Notes: generated from the sequence alone by a model not told the origin. A stretch of DNA of 39,771 nucleotides from Candidatus Kaiserbacteria bacterium (GCA_016217975.1 JACRFH010000054.1:1-39771), one strand, 5' to 3'. Shown: positions 24,254 to 31,001, numbered from the stretch's first letter. A program made the numbers and translations.

Positions 24254-24282
24254 TTTCTAGCACAAATTAACTTGACTGTCAA
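24254..24282 (-). promoter_or_regulatory. Promoter for the repeat-rich surface protein
   Basis: A perfect -35 TTGACA (24277-24282) is followed after 17 bases by TAGAAA (24254-24259), preceded by TGTGC as an extended -10. The leader is about 33 bases long and has no Shine-Dalgarno sequence. Confidence 0.65.
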
Positions 24283-24354
24283 TACCTTTCTATGTCGTAG
24301 TCCGGGAGGGGAAGCGACGCAAGCCACTCCCCCATCCCTGTCGCCCGGAAGCTG

Positions 24355-24642
24355 TTACCAACCCCGGATGGGCCTTCCCGCCAGCGACGTGACGGCTTCG
24401 GCCATGCACGCTTTCACGTCATGGCTATATTTGCCCTGCGTACCTACACACACAGGATGCATCGCGGCATTTACGAAACACCGCGGCCCGGGCCCCTCGG
24501 TGGGAACCCCGCAACGCACAAGGCAAGCCTTGAACTTTGCGACCATTTCCATCTGAGCAGGAGTCGGCTGCTCGGCGAAGGCTGAAAATGGATTTGTCGC
24601 TACGATTACGCAAGTAGCAATTGCGGTGATGGTGCGCCTCAT
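24355..24642 (-). CDS. Small cysteine-rich secreted protein (95 aa)
   Basis: A signal peptide (MRRTITAIATCVIVATNPFSAFA) precedes a 70-residue mature part with five cysteines (KACLVRCGV, PRCFV, HPVCVG, KACMAEA), suggesting a disulfide-bonded extracytoplasmic peptide. No family was recognised. ATG 24642 is chosen over an in-frame ATG 25 codons upstream because GGAGGG lies 6 bases before it and the signal peptide then begins properly. A strong Shine-Dalgarno sequence is rare in this window and is shared only with the small genes at 7473 and 27591. It lies between the surface-protein promoter and the L,D-transpeptidase gene. Confidence 0.68.
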   Translation of the reverse strand: MRRTITAIATCVIVATNPFSAFAEQPTPAQMEMVAKFKACLVRCGVPTEGPGPRCFVNAAMHPVCVGTQGKYSHDVKACMAEAVTSLAGRPIRGW

Positions 24643-24831
24643 GGGCTGCCCTCCACGTAGCGGTGCACTACCCCGTGTATACACAGCCGACCTCAAAGAC
24701 GGGGTTTCTACGCGCACGATAATGCACGCAGAAATCCTGTCTTTATTTGGCTATTCTGGAGGAGAGTAATGTGATTTAATGGCTCAAGACATCACTCTTA
24801 TTCAGACACCATTATACACAGAGATAACGAT

Positions 24832-24860
24832 TTGTCAAGTCGTCGCATGTCCCCTACAAT
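24832..24860 (+). promoter_or_regulatory. Promoter for the L,D-transpeptidase gene
   Basis: TTGTCA (24832-24837), a 17-base spacer and TACAAT (24855-24860) end 7 bases before ATG 24868. The start of transcription should coincide with the start codon. Confidence 0.75.
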
Positions 24861-24867
24861 TTCTACC

Positions 24868-25902
24868 ATGAGTATGGATCGACGTACATTTCTCGCTGGC
24901 TCGGCCGCAGCGGGCGCCGAAATACTCTCTGGTAAAAAGGCCGGCGCGGCAGAAAGCACTAGAAGAAATAACCTGGACAGTACCGGGCGACTTACGTTAT
25001 ATCAGGGCGACTTCACCAACGATGATATAAAAGTAATGGATGCCGCAACGATGAAAAGACTTCGCGGCAACGTTGCAGAAACTGCGGCCAAGATTCCTGA
25101 TCGAATCGAGCGAAAAGAATTTGAGGTTTTGCAAGGGCAGCTTTTACGCGATCTCGAGGCGTCACCGTATGGCGCGTATCCGACACCCAAGAGCGCAATC
25201 GAAAATCTCGCAAAAGTTGCGCATGAGGACCTCAAAACTATGCTCGCAAATATTCCTCCGGGACAATATGGACTCTTCATCGATGCTGACACGCAGCAAT
25301 TGCATCTGGTGCAAAAAACCGGCAACGCACTCTTGTTCATGCTCTCGGCTCGCACAACCACAGGCAAAGACGGTCTTTCACCCAATCCACCACCAGAAAG
25401 CAACGCAACAAAAAGCGGACTTTCACTCGTTCAATCAGTTGCAAAAGGTTCAGTCGTTCCCAACGAAGACGTGTCGTATCGGAAAGACCTGGCATTCCAA
25501 GAGGAAGAATTCACGATACGAGGACGCGACGAAAAGAAATCCATCTATATCGCGCGTCATGGCAATGCAACCGTAGGGTTGATTGGATTTTACTTCTACA
25601 AAGGACAGGCCTTACACGAAGGCCCGATCATGAGCCAGGAGTCTTCGCATGGATGTGTACGCGCAAACGGGCGGGTAATAGCAATGCTTGATGGATATAT
25701 CAAAGTTGGCACACCGTTTATGATCTACGGAAGCAAGAGATCAATGACAACAAATAGGCCGGGCCCGTCATTGTCTGACGAACTGCCGGGATGGAGAGAT
25801 ATGGGCCAAACTCCTTCTGGGGAATCTCCATCGCGCAAGAATTCTGAGAGGTCCCCTCGCAAAAAACCTTGGAATCCTTTCGACGACCGGAATTCTAATT
25901 AA
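24868..25902 (+). CDS. L,D-transpeptidase (YkuD domain) with a Tat-type signal
   Basis: The N-terminus MSMDRRTFLAGSAAAGA has the twin-arginine motif (RRxFL) followed by a small-residue hydrophobic stretch. The middle contains a YkuD-type fold (QYGLFIDADTQQLHLVQK, FMLSARTTTG). The catalytic SHGC motif has its cysteine at residue 263 (SSHGCVRANGRVI), followed by GYIKVGTPFMIYG. Such enzymes crosslink peptidoglycan 3-3 or attach proteins to it, acting outside the membrane. A Pro/Ser/Arg-rich tail ends the protein. ATG 24868 fits the promoter; an ATG two codons on is also possible. It lies among secreted-protein genes and may help anchor them, which is inference. Confidence 0.85.
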   Translation: MSMDRRTFLAGSAAAGAEILSGKKAGAAESTRRNNLDSTGRLTLYQGDFTNDDIKVMDAATMKRLRGNVAETAAKIPDRIERKEFEVLQGQLLRDLEASPYGAYPTPKSAIENLAKVAHEDLKTMLANIPPGQYGLFIDADTQQLHLVQKTGNALLFMLSARTTTGKDGLSPNPPPESNATKSGLSLVQSVAKGSVVPNEDVSYRKDLAFQEEEFTIRGRDEKKSIYIARHGNATVGLIGFYFYKGQALHEGPIMSQESSHGCVRANGRVIAMLDGYIKVGTPFMIYGSKRSMTTNRPGPSLSDELPGWRDMGQTPSGESPSRKNSERSPRKKPWNPFDDRNSN

Positions 25903-25955
25903 CGCGTGCGGCAGGAGAAGGTTTGACCAGCGGAGCGTTCTGGACATGATATAGT

Positions 25956-26315
25956 ATGGCAATGAAAAAGAAGGTGCGGGGGAAGAAAGTCACTACGATT
26001 GAGGGCTTGGCCGAGCTCATGGTCGGGGAGTTTGGACGAGTAGATGGACGTCTTGATAAAATCGATGGACGTCTCGACAAGGTTGAAGGACGGCTCGACA
26101 AGATTGAGGGCCGTCTCGATTCGATCGATGAACGCACGTTGAGCATGGCACAAGAGTTACGGAGCATTAAGATGGATCTCAATGCCATCAATAAACGACT
26201 GGACGCTCTTGAAGAAGCCGTGCGCGATATCCGTGGCTACGCAAAAGAGATAGATGAGCTCCGAGCAATTGTCAGATCGCTCGAAGCGCGGGTCGCACAG
26301 TGCGAAGCAAAATAA
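25956..26315 (+). CDS. Coiled-coil protein with heptad-like tandem repeats
   Basis: After a basic start (MAMKKKVRGKKV) and a short helix come four consecutive seven-residue units of the form GRLDKIE (about residues 30-60), continuing into a longer helix (SMAQELRSIKMDLNAINKRLDALEE). It is a predicted long parallel coiled coil with no signal peptide or membrane segment. Proteins of this pattern are frequent in CPR genomes, with no assigned function. ATG 25962 rather than 25956 is possible, because a TATAGT box directly abuts the first ATG. The preceding 50 bases resemble the 3' end of the neighbouring gene at 26330. Confidence 0.72.
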   Translation: MAMKKKVRGKKVTTIEGLAELMVGEFGRVDGRLDKIDGRLDKVEGRLDKIEGRLDSIDERTLSMAQELRSIKMDLNAINKRLDALEEAVRDIRGYAKEIDELRAIVRSLEARVAQCEAK

Positions 26316-26329
26316 TTTCGAGAAAATAT

Positions 26330-27505
26330 CTAGCGTGTGCGGCAGGAGCGGCTTTCCCCGGCGGCGTTCCAGACGGTGAGAATGTATTGCGTACCATTGG
26401 CGACAACGTCGATATAGCCGTACGAAGTCACTTGGCCGATGTTTGGCGAGATGCTTGCGCGCATCGCATTGTCGGCATTCCAGCCTAGCCCGCGCTTTCC
26501 AACGTAACCAGAATCCTCAAACCAGATGGAACACGAAAGTTGATCGTAGCCAATAGAGCCAGCGCCGTACGTAACAGGCGCATATGGAGGAACCGGTGCG
26601 GGAGGATATGCGTAGCCTCGGGGTTTGTACGATGATTGCGGGATCATATTGCCGAAGGTCTGATACTTGAGAGGAATATTTCCGAACGGTGCGGCGTAGC
26701 CAGATGGGTACGATGGTGCGTACGAATTGCCATAGAGCGGCATTGCGGCATAGAGAGGACCATACCCATATGAACTCGAAGGCGTGTAATTTCGCGAAGG
26801 TGCGTACATCTGCGCATAACCGTAGCTCGATGAAGGACCGTAGGATGAGCCATACGAATTGCAGCAAGGATTTGAATATCCGCCGTAATTCACCCCCGAG
26901 CCGCAACAATCACCGTATCCATTTCGCGAGCTGTATCCATACACATTGCTCGGGCTTCCACCGCACAAAAATCCGCATCCCGGATCGTAGGCACCAGTCA
27001 GCGAGCCGCCGCTGTAGTTGTTATACGGGTCGTCCGGATTGTAGGTGGGAGAACCAGAATAGATTGGAGATCCGTATCCTGTGGGATCATTAGTGAAAGT
27101 TCCACCGTAACGTGTAGGATCGTCCCTAAAAGTTCCGTAGGGATTTGTCGGGTCGTCTGTAAATATTCCGGGATTGTATACGGTTGGATCATCCGTAAAG
27201 GATCCAGGATAATAAACGGTCGGATCGTTAGTGAAAGTTCCGGGATAATACGCACTCGGATCATCAGTGAAAGAGCCCGGATAATACACTGTCGGGTCAT
27301 TGACGAACATACCACCAGATCCACTAGAATCATCTACAAAAACTCCCGGCATACCGCTATACGTCGGGTCATCAGTAAAGTAGGTAGTCGGATCAGAAGT
27401 GTACGTCGGATCATCAGTGAACTGCGCATACGCAAAATGCGGCACGGTCATAAGTCCCGCAAATGCGAGCACCGTGACCAGTAAAATTGAAAATGTGTAT
27501 TTCAT
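26330..27505 (-). CDS. Secreted DDPT-repeat, Tyr/Ser/Gly-rich protein with an Ig-like C-terminus
   Basis: A signal peptide (MKYTFSILLVTVLAFAGLM, cleaved after FAYA) precedes about ten imperfect repeats of roughly 11 residues built on FTDDPTVYYPGS (residues 29-135). A long Tyr/Gly/Ser/Pro-rich low-complexity part with scattered cysteine pairs (CGFLCGG, DCCGSG, NPCCNS) follows. The C-terminal 70 residues resemble the Ig-like domain of the 20067 and 22745 genes (ASISPNIGQVTSYGYIDV, QYILTVWNAAGESRSC). There is no anchor, so it is secreted or held by disulfides. A TATAAA box lies 5 bases before the ATG. The function is unknown; a surface role is inferred from composition and neighbours. Confidence 0.78.
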   Translation of the reverse strand: MKYTFSILLVTVLAFAGLMTVPHFAYAQFTDDPTYTSDPTTYFTDDPTYSGMPGVFVDDSSGSGGMFVNDPTVYYPGSFTDDPSAYYPGTFTNDPTVYYPGSFTDDPTVYNPGIFTDDPTNPYGTFRDDPTRYGGTFTNDPTGYGSPIYSGSPTYNPDDPYNNYSGGSLTGAYDPGCGFLCGGSPSNVYGYSSRNGYGDCCGSGVNYGGYSNPCCNSYGSSYGPSSSYGYAQMYAPSRNYTPSSSYGYGPLYAAMPLYGNSYAPSYPSGYAAPFGNIPLKYQTFGNMIPQSSYKPRGYAYPPAPVPPYAPVTYGAGSIGYDQLSCSIWFEDSGYVGKRGLGWNADNAMRASISPNIGQVTSYGYIDVVANGTQYILTVWNAAGESRSCRTR

Positions 27506-27544
27506 ACTTTTTTATACTTTCTGTCGCGATTTCTTAAGAGAAGC

Positions 27545-27574
27545 GGAGACGACGGATGGGAATCCATCGCCTCC
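27545..27574 (-). terminator. Intrinsic terminator after the 92-aa membrane protein gene
   Basis: A 13-base-pair stem (27545-27557 with 27562-27574, two G-T pairs) encloses a 4-base loop. On the minus strand it is followed by GCTTCTCTT. It lies 17 bases past the stop of the gene at 27591 and upstream of the 26330 gene. Confidence 0.65.
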
Positions 27575-27590
27575 AAGCTTGCAGCACTAC

Positions 27591-27869
27591 TTAAGGGGAC
27601 TTGTAGCACTGGGCTTTCCCGTCTGAAAGACGAGTGACGCTCTTCTCATCCCGCTGCGAGCAAAACGCAGTCTGGGTTGCCCACTTGTAACCTGGCGGCG
27701 GGGGCGGCACGAAGGCCTCTCCCGTCGACAAGCGTTTGTAGACTGCCCGACTGCTATCGCAGAAGTAACCGGTAGACGTGCATATACCGGCTAGCGTCAA
27801 TGGCACTCCGAAGATAAGCACGCCTAGGAGCACCGCCACAACTGTCAAAAACCCCGTAACGTAGGCCAT
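27591..27869 (-). CDS. Small membrane protein (92 aa)
   Basis: One N-terminal membrane helix (VTGFLTVVAVLLGVLIFGV) is followed by a short extracytoplasmic part with four cysteines (GICTSTGYFCD, FCSQ, QCYK) and a PPPPPGYKW stretch. It may be a signal anchor. The family was not recognised. ATG 27869 is chosen because GGAGGG lies 8 bases upstream; an in-frame ATG 12 codons earlier has no such site. It has its own near-consensus promoter and terminator, so it is a monocistronic unit like the small genes at 7473 and 24355. Confidence 0.65.
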   Translation of the reverse strand: MAYVTGFLTVVAVLLGVLIFGVPLTLAGICTSTGYFCDSSRAVYKRLSTGEAFVPPPPPGYKWATQTAFCSQRDEKSVTRLSDGKAQCYKSP

Positions 27870-27904
27870 TTCAAGGCCCTCCCATTGCTGTTGCGACAGC
27901 TTCA

Positions 27905-27933
27905 ACTATAAACACTAAAAGCCGGTTTGTCAA
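27905..27933 (-). promoter_or_regulatory. Near-consensus promoter for the 92-aa membrane protein
   Basis: A perfect -35 TTGACA (27928-27933), a 17-base spacer and TATAGT (27905-27910) are present. The leader of about 29 bases carries the Shine-Dalgarno sequence GGAGGG. Confidence 0.8.
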
Positions 27934-27949
27934 GCCCTTATTCGACACA

Positions 27950-28037
27950 ACGCCGACGAAATACGCGGTAAGAACGTAGCGGGCGCTTTTGCCCTTGAGG
28001 GTGTCGCACGTGACGAGCATGATCTTCGTAGCATCGG
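27950..28037 (-). pseudogene. 3' fragment of a sortase gene
   Basis: The first 59 bases are identical to 29301-29359, the 3' end of the intact sortase gene, and similarity continues to about 28037 with scattered changes. The translation keeps the active-site cysteine and arginine (LVTCDTLKGKSARYVLTAYFVG), but nothing of the rest of the sortase is present upstream. It lies in the same orientation as the intact gene, and the two copies bracket the toxin-antitoxin island. It is probably left by a duplication or an insertion event. Confidence 0.75.
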
Positions 28038-28066
28038 TCATTCTACGGAACATTCGTGTTCAACGA

Positions 28067-28085
28067 ATTGAGATGACATCTCAAT
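28067..28085. repeat. 19-bp palindrome between the sortase fragment and the hicA remnant
   Basis: ATTGAGATG (28067-28075) and CATCTCAAT (28077-28085) are perfect inverted copies around a single A. It lies 15 bases past the hicA remnant. It could be a hairpin or a protein-binding site. Confidence 0.6.
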
Positions 28086-28100
28086 ATTCAATTCAATCGA

Positions 28101-28187
28101 TTACAGAAGTTTCAGAAATTCATGCTCGTTCAAGCCCGCTTGTCGAATGATTTCTTTCAAATGGCCCGACAAGGTTTTCTTTTTCTT
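28101..28187 (-). pseudogene. hicA: Out-of-frame remnant of a hicA toxin gene
   Basis: In the +1 frame relative to hicB, the DNA at the 3' end of hicB and beyond reads KKTLSGHLKEIIRQAG, then LNEHEFLKLL and stop. This is the usual C-terminal end of HicA toxins (a Gly-x-Leu helix followed by an AGL..EEFL-type helix). The rest of hicA, including the catalytic histidine region, is missing, and the frame is joined directly to the HicB coding sequence. This suggests a deletion that removed the toxin's N-terminal part. Confidence 0.5.
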
Positions 28188-28374
28188 CAATGGGGATCTG
28201 CTGACCGTGTTTGACGAGGGATGCAAGATATCCTTCGATGGTGTCTTTTGCCATCTTGGTTATCTCATCCAAGGTTTCCCCTTGCGTAAGGCAGCCCGGT
28301 AGCGCCGGAACTTCAGCCCAATAGCCGCCTTCTTCAGCCGCATGAACTTTTACCGAATAGTTAAGGACTTTCAT
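28120..28374 (-). CDS. hicB: HicB-type antitoxin without an intact toxin
   Basis: The first 65 residues form the HicB partial RNase-H-like fold: KVLNYSVKVHAAEEGGYWAE, then VPALPGCLTQGETLDE and a helix DTIEGYLASLVKHGQQIP. HicB normally neutralises the mRNA-cleaving HicA by covering its active site. Here the C-terminal DNA-binding part is absent. The last 15 residues (VGPFERNHSTSGLERA) are read out of frame from what looks like the hicA 3' end. The gene may persist as an orphan antitoxin. It follows the AbiEii-type gene by 13 bases on the same strand, and a TACAAC box ends 7 bases before the ATG. Confidence 0.85.
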   Translation of the reverse strand: MKVLNYSVKVHAAEEGGYWAEVPALPGCLTQGETLDEITKMAKDTIEGYLASLVKHGQQIPIEEKENLVGPFERNHSTSGLERA

Positions 28375-28387
28375 ACTGGAGGTTGTA

Positions 28388-29083
28388 TCATAATTCCAGC
28401 CCGAGCACTTCCTCAGTCACCCGCGGGACTTCGCGCTTGAAATACGCCTTGATTTCGTTCCAGTCCGCTTTGAAATGCAGTTTTGGCATCGGGTCATCTT
28501 CGGCGTCTTCAAAGTACACGAGACTCTTGAAAAAATGCGGAATATTGTGATTGCGCTCAGGAAATTGCGTGACGGCGCGGAGAATTGCATCACGAAGCGA
28601 ACCTCCGTGGACGGCACAGTACCAGTACATGTCCACAAAGTCGCGCTTTTTGCCGCGCTGACTGATTGCGATGATTTTCATCCCCATTATGTCGTCGGGA
28701 ACAAGCAACTGGATCGCACCGCACTGCACTCGCGTCTCCGACGGACGAAAAAAAGGATACGCAATGAAACTAACTTTCGCGCCTTCGAAAATTCCATAGA
28801 GCGTACCGGCAGAGGTTCGCGACGTCTCCCATGTGCCATGTAGCGAGAGCGTCTGTTCCAATTCTGCGATATCGAAGTCCTTTCTGCTAGTGAAAAAATC
28901 CAGATCTTCTGAACTTCGATGCCCGACTTGAAGCGCAAGCGCTGTACCGCCCGCAAGAAACCAATCCGAGCGCACCATGTCGGAATTAACGAACGCAAAA
29001 AATGCCTTACTCGTCTCCGGAGGAAGGGCCTCGGTATGAAGGTCGCTGGGAGCGATAGAGATTATTTTAGGATCAGATCCCAT
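28388..29083 (-). CDS. AbiEii/MenT-type nucleotidyltransferase toxin
   Basis: The nucleotidyltransferase signature is clear: FLAGGTALALQVGHRSSEDLDFF has the GG(T/S)AL segment and the metal-binding DLD (about residues 44-63). Further on are LLVPDDIMGMKIIAISQRGKKRDFVDMYW-type elements, with KxRDFxD as expected for this family. Such proteins (formerly DUF1814) are the toxins of AbiE-like systems; studied members modify tRNA or other substrates and block translation. The length of 231 residues is typical for the compact type. The start overlaps the end of the partner gene at 29062 by 22 bases, which implies translational coupling. Confidence 0.85.
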   Translation of the reverse strand: MGSDPKIISIAPSDLHTEALPPETSKAFFAFVNSDMVRSDWFLAGGTALALQVGHRSSEDLDFFTSRKDFDIAELEQTLSLHGTWETSRTSAGTLYGIFEGAKVSFIAYPFFRPSETRVQCGAIQLLVPDDIMGMKIIAISQRGKKRDFVDMYWYCAVHGGSLRDAILRAVTQFPERNHNIPHFFKSLVYFEDAEDDPMPKLHFKADWNEIKAYFKREVPRVTEEVLGLEL

Positions 29084-29286
29084 AGAGCGCGTGATTTTTG
29101 ATCAACCTGGCTCCGCGGCAATTGAAGGACCTCCGCGATTTTTCTCCGGGGATACCGACCGAACATCCATCGCACCTCTTCGCCTCTTCCGAGCGCAAGG
29201 ATGCGCTCGATAATATATCGCTCGTGTTTCTCGGGGTCTATGGTTTTCGGATCCGTGTCCCAAAAGAGTGCAGGGCGGAATTCCAT
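29062..29286 (-). CDS. DUF6922-like antitoxin partner of the AbiEii-type toxin
   Basis: This 74-residue protein has the pattern typical of partners of AbiEii-like toxins: ALFWDTDPKTIDPEKHERYIIERILALG, then a WMFGRY helix and a winged-helix-like end (EVLQLPRSQVDQKSRALW). It probably binds DNA and regulates or neutralises the toxin; this rests on family knowledge. A consensus TATAAT (29293-29298) ends 6 bases before the ATG and contains the TAA stop of the sortase gene. Confidence 0.75.
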   Translation of the reverse strand: MEFRPALFWDTDPKTIDPEKHERYIIERILALGRGEEVRWMFGRYPRRKIAEVLQLPRSQVDQKSRALWDLILK

Positions 29287-29293
29287 GTGTCCA

Positions 29294-29941
29294 TTATAAC
29301 ACGCCGACGAAATACGCGGTAAGAACGTAGCGGGCGCTTTTGCCCTTGAGGGTGTCGCATGTCACGAGCGTGAGCTTGGTGGTATCGATCGAAAGATCGA
29401 TTGAGGTGTCGCTCACATCAGCTTTCACCAAGCTCTCGACACTATACAGATACGACTTACCATCATATCCTACGAGTGTAATCGTGTCGCCCGATTTCAA
29501 TTCGGGAATGCGATTAAATGCCTTGTACATTTGATTGTGCACGATCGGCAAATGCGATGAGTGCGCAAAGAGGATGATGTTCCCCGATTCTCCAAGCTTG
29601 GCAGAATCCGCATAGCGCGCAGGGCCATTCACCAAAAGTGCGTCGAGTTTGTCGATATCGATCGTAGAAGGATTCTGCACCGCGAGATCAAGATTGATCG
29701 CAGGAATCTTGAGACGCACAGGAAGCGTGGCTTCCATGGCTGCAGGCTGCTGGCTACTGGCTTCATCTCCGAGCATTGGCAAATCGGAGAGTGCGACCTG
29801 TTCGGACGTGGCGAGAACACTGGCGGGCGATGATCCGTCGACGTAGTACGGCACGAAGCCGATAGAATCGGCCGCCGAGAGCGAGAGAAAGAATATGACT
29901 ATAGTCGATGCCACGAAGACTGCCGCGGGAGGACGATTCAT
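29294..29941 (-). CDS. Sortase family transpeptidase
   Basis: Sortases cut a C-terminal sorting signal on secreted proteins and join the protein to a cell-surface acceptor. An N-terminal membrane anchor (AAVFVASTIVIFFLSLSAA) precedes a linker and the beta-barrel domain. The catalytic triad is His127 (LFAHSSHLP), Cys195 (LVTCDTL) and Arg204 (KGKSARYVLTAYF). At 215 residues it is a small class D/E/F-like sortase. ATG 29941 is chosen because the -10 box TACTAT lies 9 bases upstream; an ATG three codons earlier overlaps the promoter. A possible substrate with an IPYTG signal is encoded at 22745. A copy of its 3' end is found at 27950. Confidence 0.9.
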   Translation of the reverse strand: MNRPPAAVFVASTIVIFFLSLSAADSIGFVPYYVDGSSPASVLATSEQVALSDLPMLGDEASSQQPAAMEATLPVRLKIPAINLDLAVQNPSTIDIDKLDALLVNGPARYADSAKLGESGNIILFAHSSHLPIVHNQMYKAFNRIPELKSGDTITLVGYDGKSYLYSVESLVKADVSDTSIDLSIDTTKLTLVTCDTLKGKSARYVLTAYFVGVL

Positions 29942-29950
29942 AAGCGTCAT

Positions 29951-29979
29951 ATAGTACGCCGAAAATGGACATATGTCAA
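29951..29979 (-). promoter_or_regulatory. Promoter for the sortase gene
   Basis: A perfect -35 TTGACA (29974-29979), a 17-base spacer and TACTAT (29951-29956) are present. It is back to back with the promoter for the 30030 gene; the two -35 boxes are 10 bases apart. Confidence 0.75.
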
Positions 29980-29989
29980 TATCCGACGC

Positions 29990-30018
29990 TTGACAAACGA
30001 CCATTTATCATGTAATAA
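29990..30018 (+). promoter_or_regulatory. Promoter for the membrane-anchored CARDB-like protein
   Basis: A perfect -35 TTGACA (29990-29995), a 17-base spacer and TAATAA (30013-30018) leave a leader of only a few bases before ATG 30030. It is divergent from the sortase promoter, so the two genes may be co-regulated. Confidence 0.75.
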
Positions 30019-30029
30019 TCTCGGCTCAT

Positions 30030-31001
30030 ATGGCAGACGCCAATCCGCAGCACGTCGTGGTCGAAGAACCGCGCGCAGGCCTCTTCTCCAACATCGTCGC
30101 GGTCGTCGGCCTCATCATCCTTATCGTTATTGTGATCTGGGGCCTCTTGCACCTCGCATCACTCTCGCGTGGCTGGCTCTCTTTCCTCTTCAATCGCGCT
30201 GTGGCAAAAGTTGAAGTAACCGCTCCAGCGAATGCTACGTCTTCGATTCCTTTCAGCATCTCGTGGAAATATTCGACATCCGAAAAAGGCAACTACGCCT
30301 TCCTCTATCAGTGCCGCGCAGGCCTCTCGCTCAAGGCAGGGAGTGGGGCTTCGATTCCTTGTGGCGCCGCATACACGGTGGGCGGCACGACATCGCTTTC
30401 AATGACACCGACATTTGCGGGTGCCACCTCGACATCGCTCCCGATCACGGTCATCTTCCTCCCAAGCGCGACAACCTCGCCGCAAGCGCAGGGCTCTGCA
30501 ACCATCGCGGTACACGCCGCGAGTGTTTCCACGCCCACCCCGACAGCTCCAGAAACGCCGACGACACCTTCGACTCCCGTAAAACCTGCCGTCTCCGCTC
30601 CGGTCTATCGCGGACCAGCAGATCTCTCGGTGCGCATCCTGAACATAGGCGTGATCGATCCGTACTCGGGTCAATTCGTGAACCGCGTCCCAGGCCCAAA
30701 TGACGTCGCCGCCGCGCAGTTTGATATCGCAAACGAGGGTGGTAGCGCTTCAGGCACGTACTACTTCACTGCGACTCTTCCGACGATGAGTGGCTATGTC
30801 TACTCGTCGCCCGCGCAAGCGCCACTCGGTGTCGGCAGTCACGTGCTTAGCACACTTCGATGGAGCGACGGGAATCCCGGAGGCGGCACGTTCTCCGTCT
30901 CAATCACTGGATCGGATTCCAACAGCTCAAATAATTACGCCTCACGCTGGATCAGCGGTGGCTATTATGTTCCGCAGCCGTACTATCCGTATCAGTATTG
31001 A
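30030..31001 (+). CDS. Membrane-anchored protein with a CARDB-like domain
   Basis: A short cytoplasmic N-terminus precedes one membrane helix (IVAVVGLIILIVIVIWGLLHL, about residues 22-42). An extracytoplasmic beta-rich domain with two cysteines comes next (SISWKYST, YQCRAGLS, IPCGAAYT). A Pro/Thr-rich linker (TPTPTAPETPTTPSTPV) leads to a C-terminal domain. That domain resembles CARDB (ADLSVRILNIGVIDP, AAQFDIANEGGSASGTYYF, ADGNPGG-type turns, SDSNSSNNYASRW). CARDB domains serve in cell-surface adhesion. It is divergent from the sortase gene and convergent with the Tat-type protease gene, whose stop it overlaps by 10 bases. The C-terminus ends in YYVPQPYYPYQY. Confidence 0.75.
   Translation: MADANPQHVVVEEPRAGLFSNIVAVVGLIILIVIVIWGLLHLASLSRGWLSFLFNRAVAKVEVTAPANATSSIPFSISWKYSTSEKGNYAFLYQCRAGLSLKAGSGASIPCGAAYTVGGTTSLSMTPTFAGATSTSLPITVIFLPSATTSPQAQGSATIAVHAASVSTPTPTAPETPTTPSTPVKPAVSAPVYRGPADLSVRILNIGVIDPYSGQFVNRVPGPNDVAAAQFDIANEGGSASGTYYFTATLPTMSGYVYSSPAQAPLGVGSHVLSTLRWSDGNPGGGTFSVSITGSDSNSSNNYASRWISGGYYVPQPYYPYQY

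Noticed and set aside
24779-24871. 30-codon open frame overlapping the transpeptidase start by ATGA
   Set aside because: The promoter of the transpeptidase lies inside it and predicts a leaderless message, so a translated upstream frame is unlikely.
27871-28053. 60-codon frame as a real small gene
   Set aside because: Its middle is the duplicated sortase C-terminus and both ends are unrelated spacer sequence, so it is a fragment and not an intact gene.
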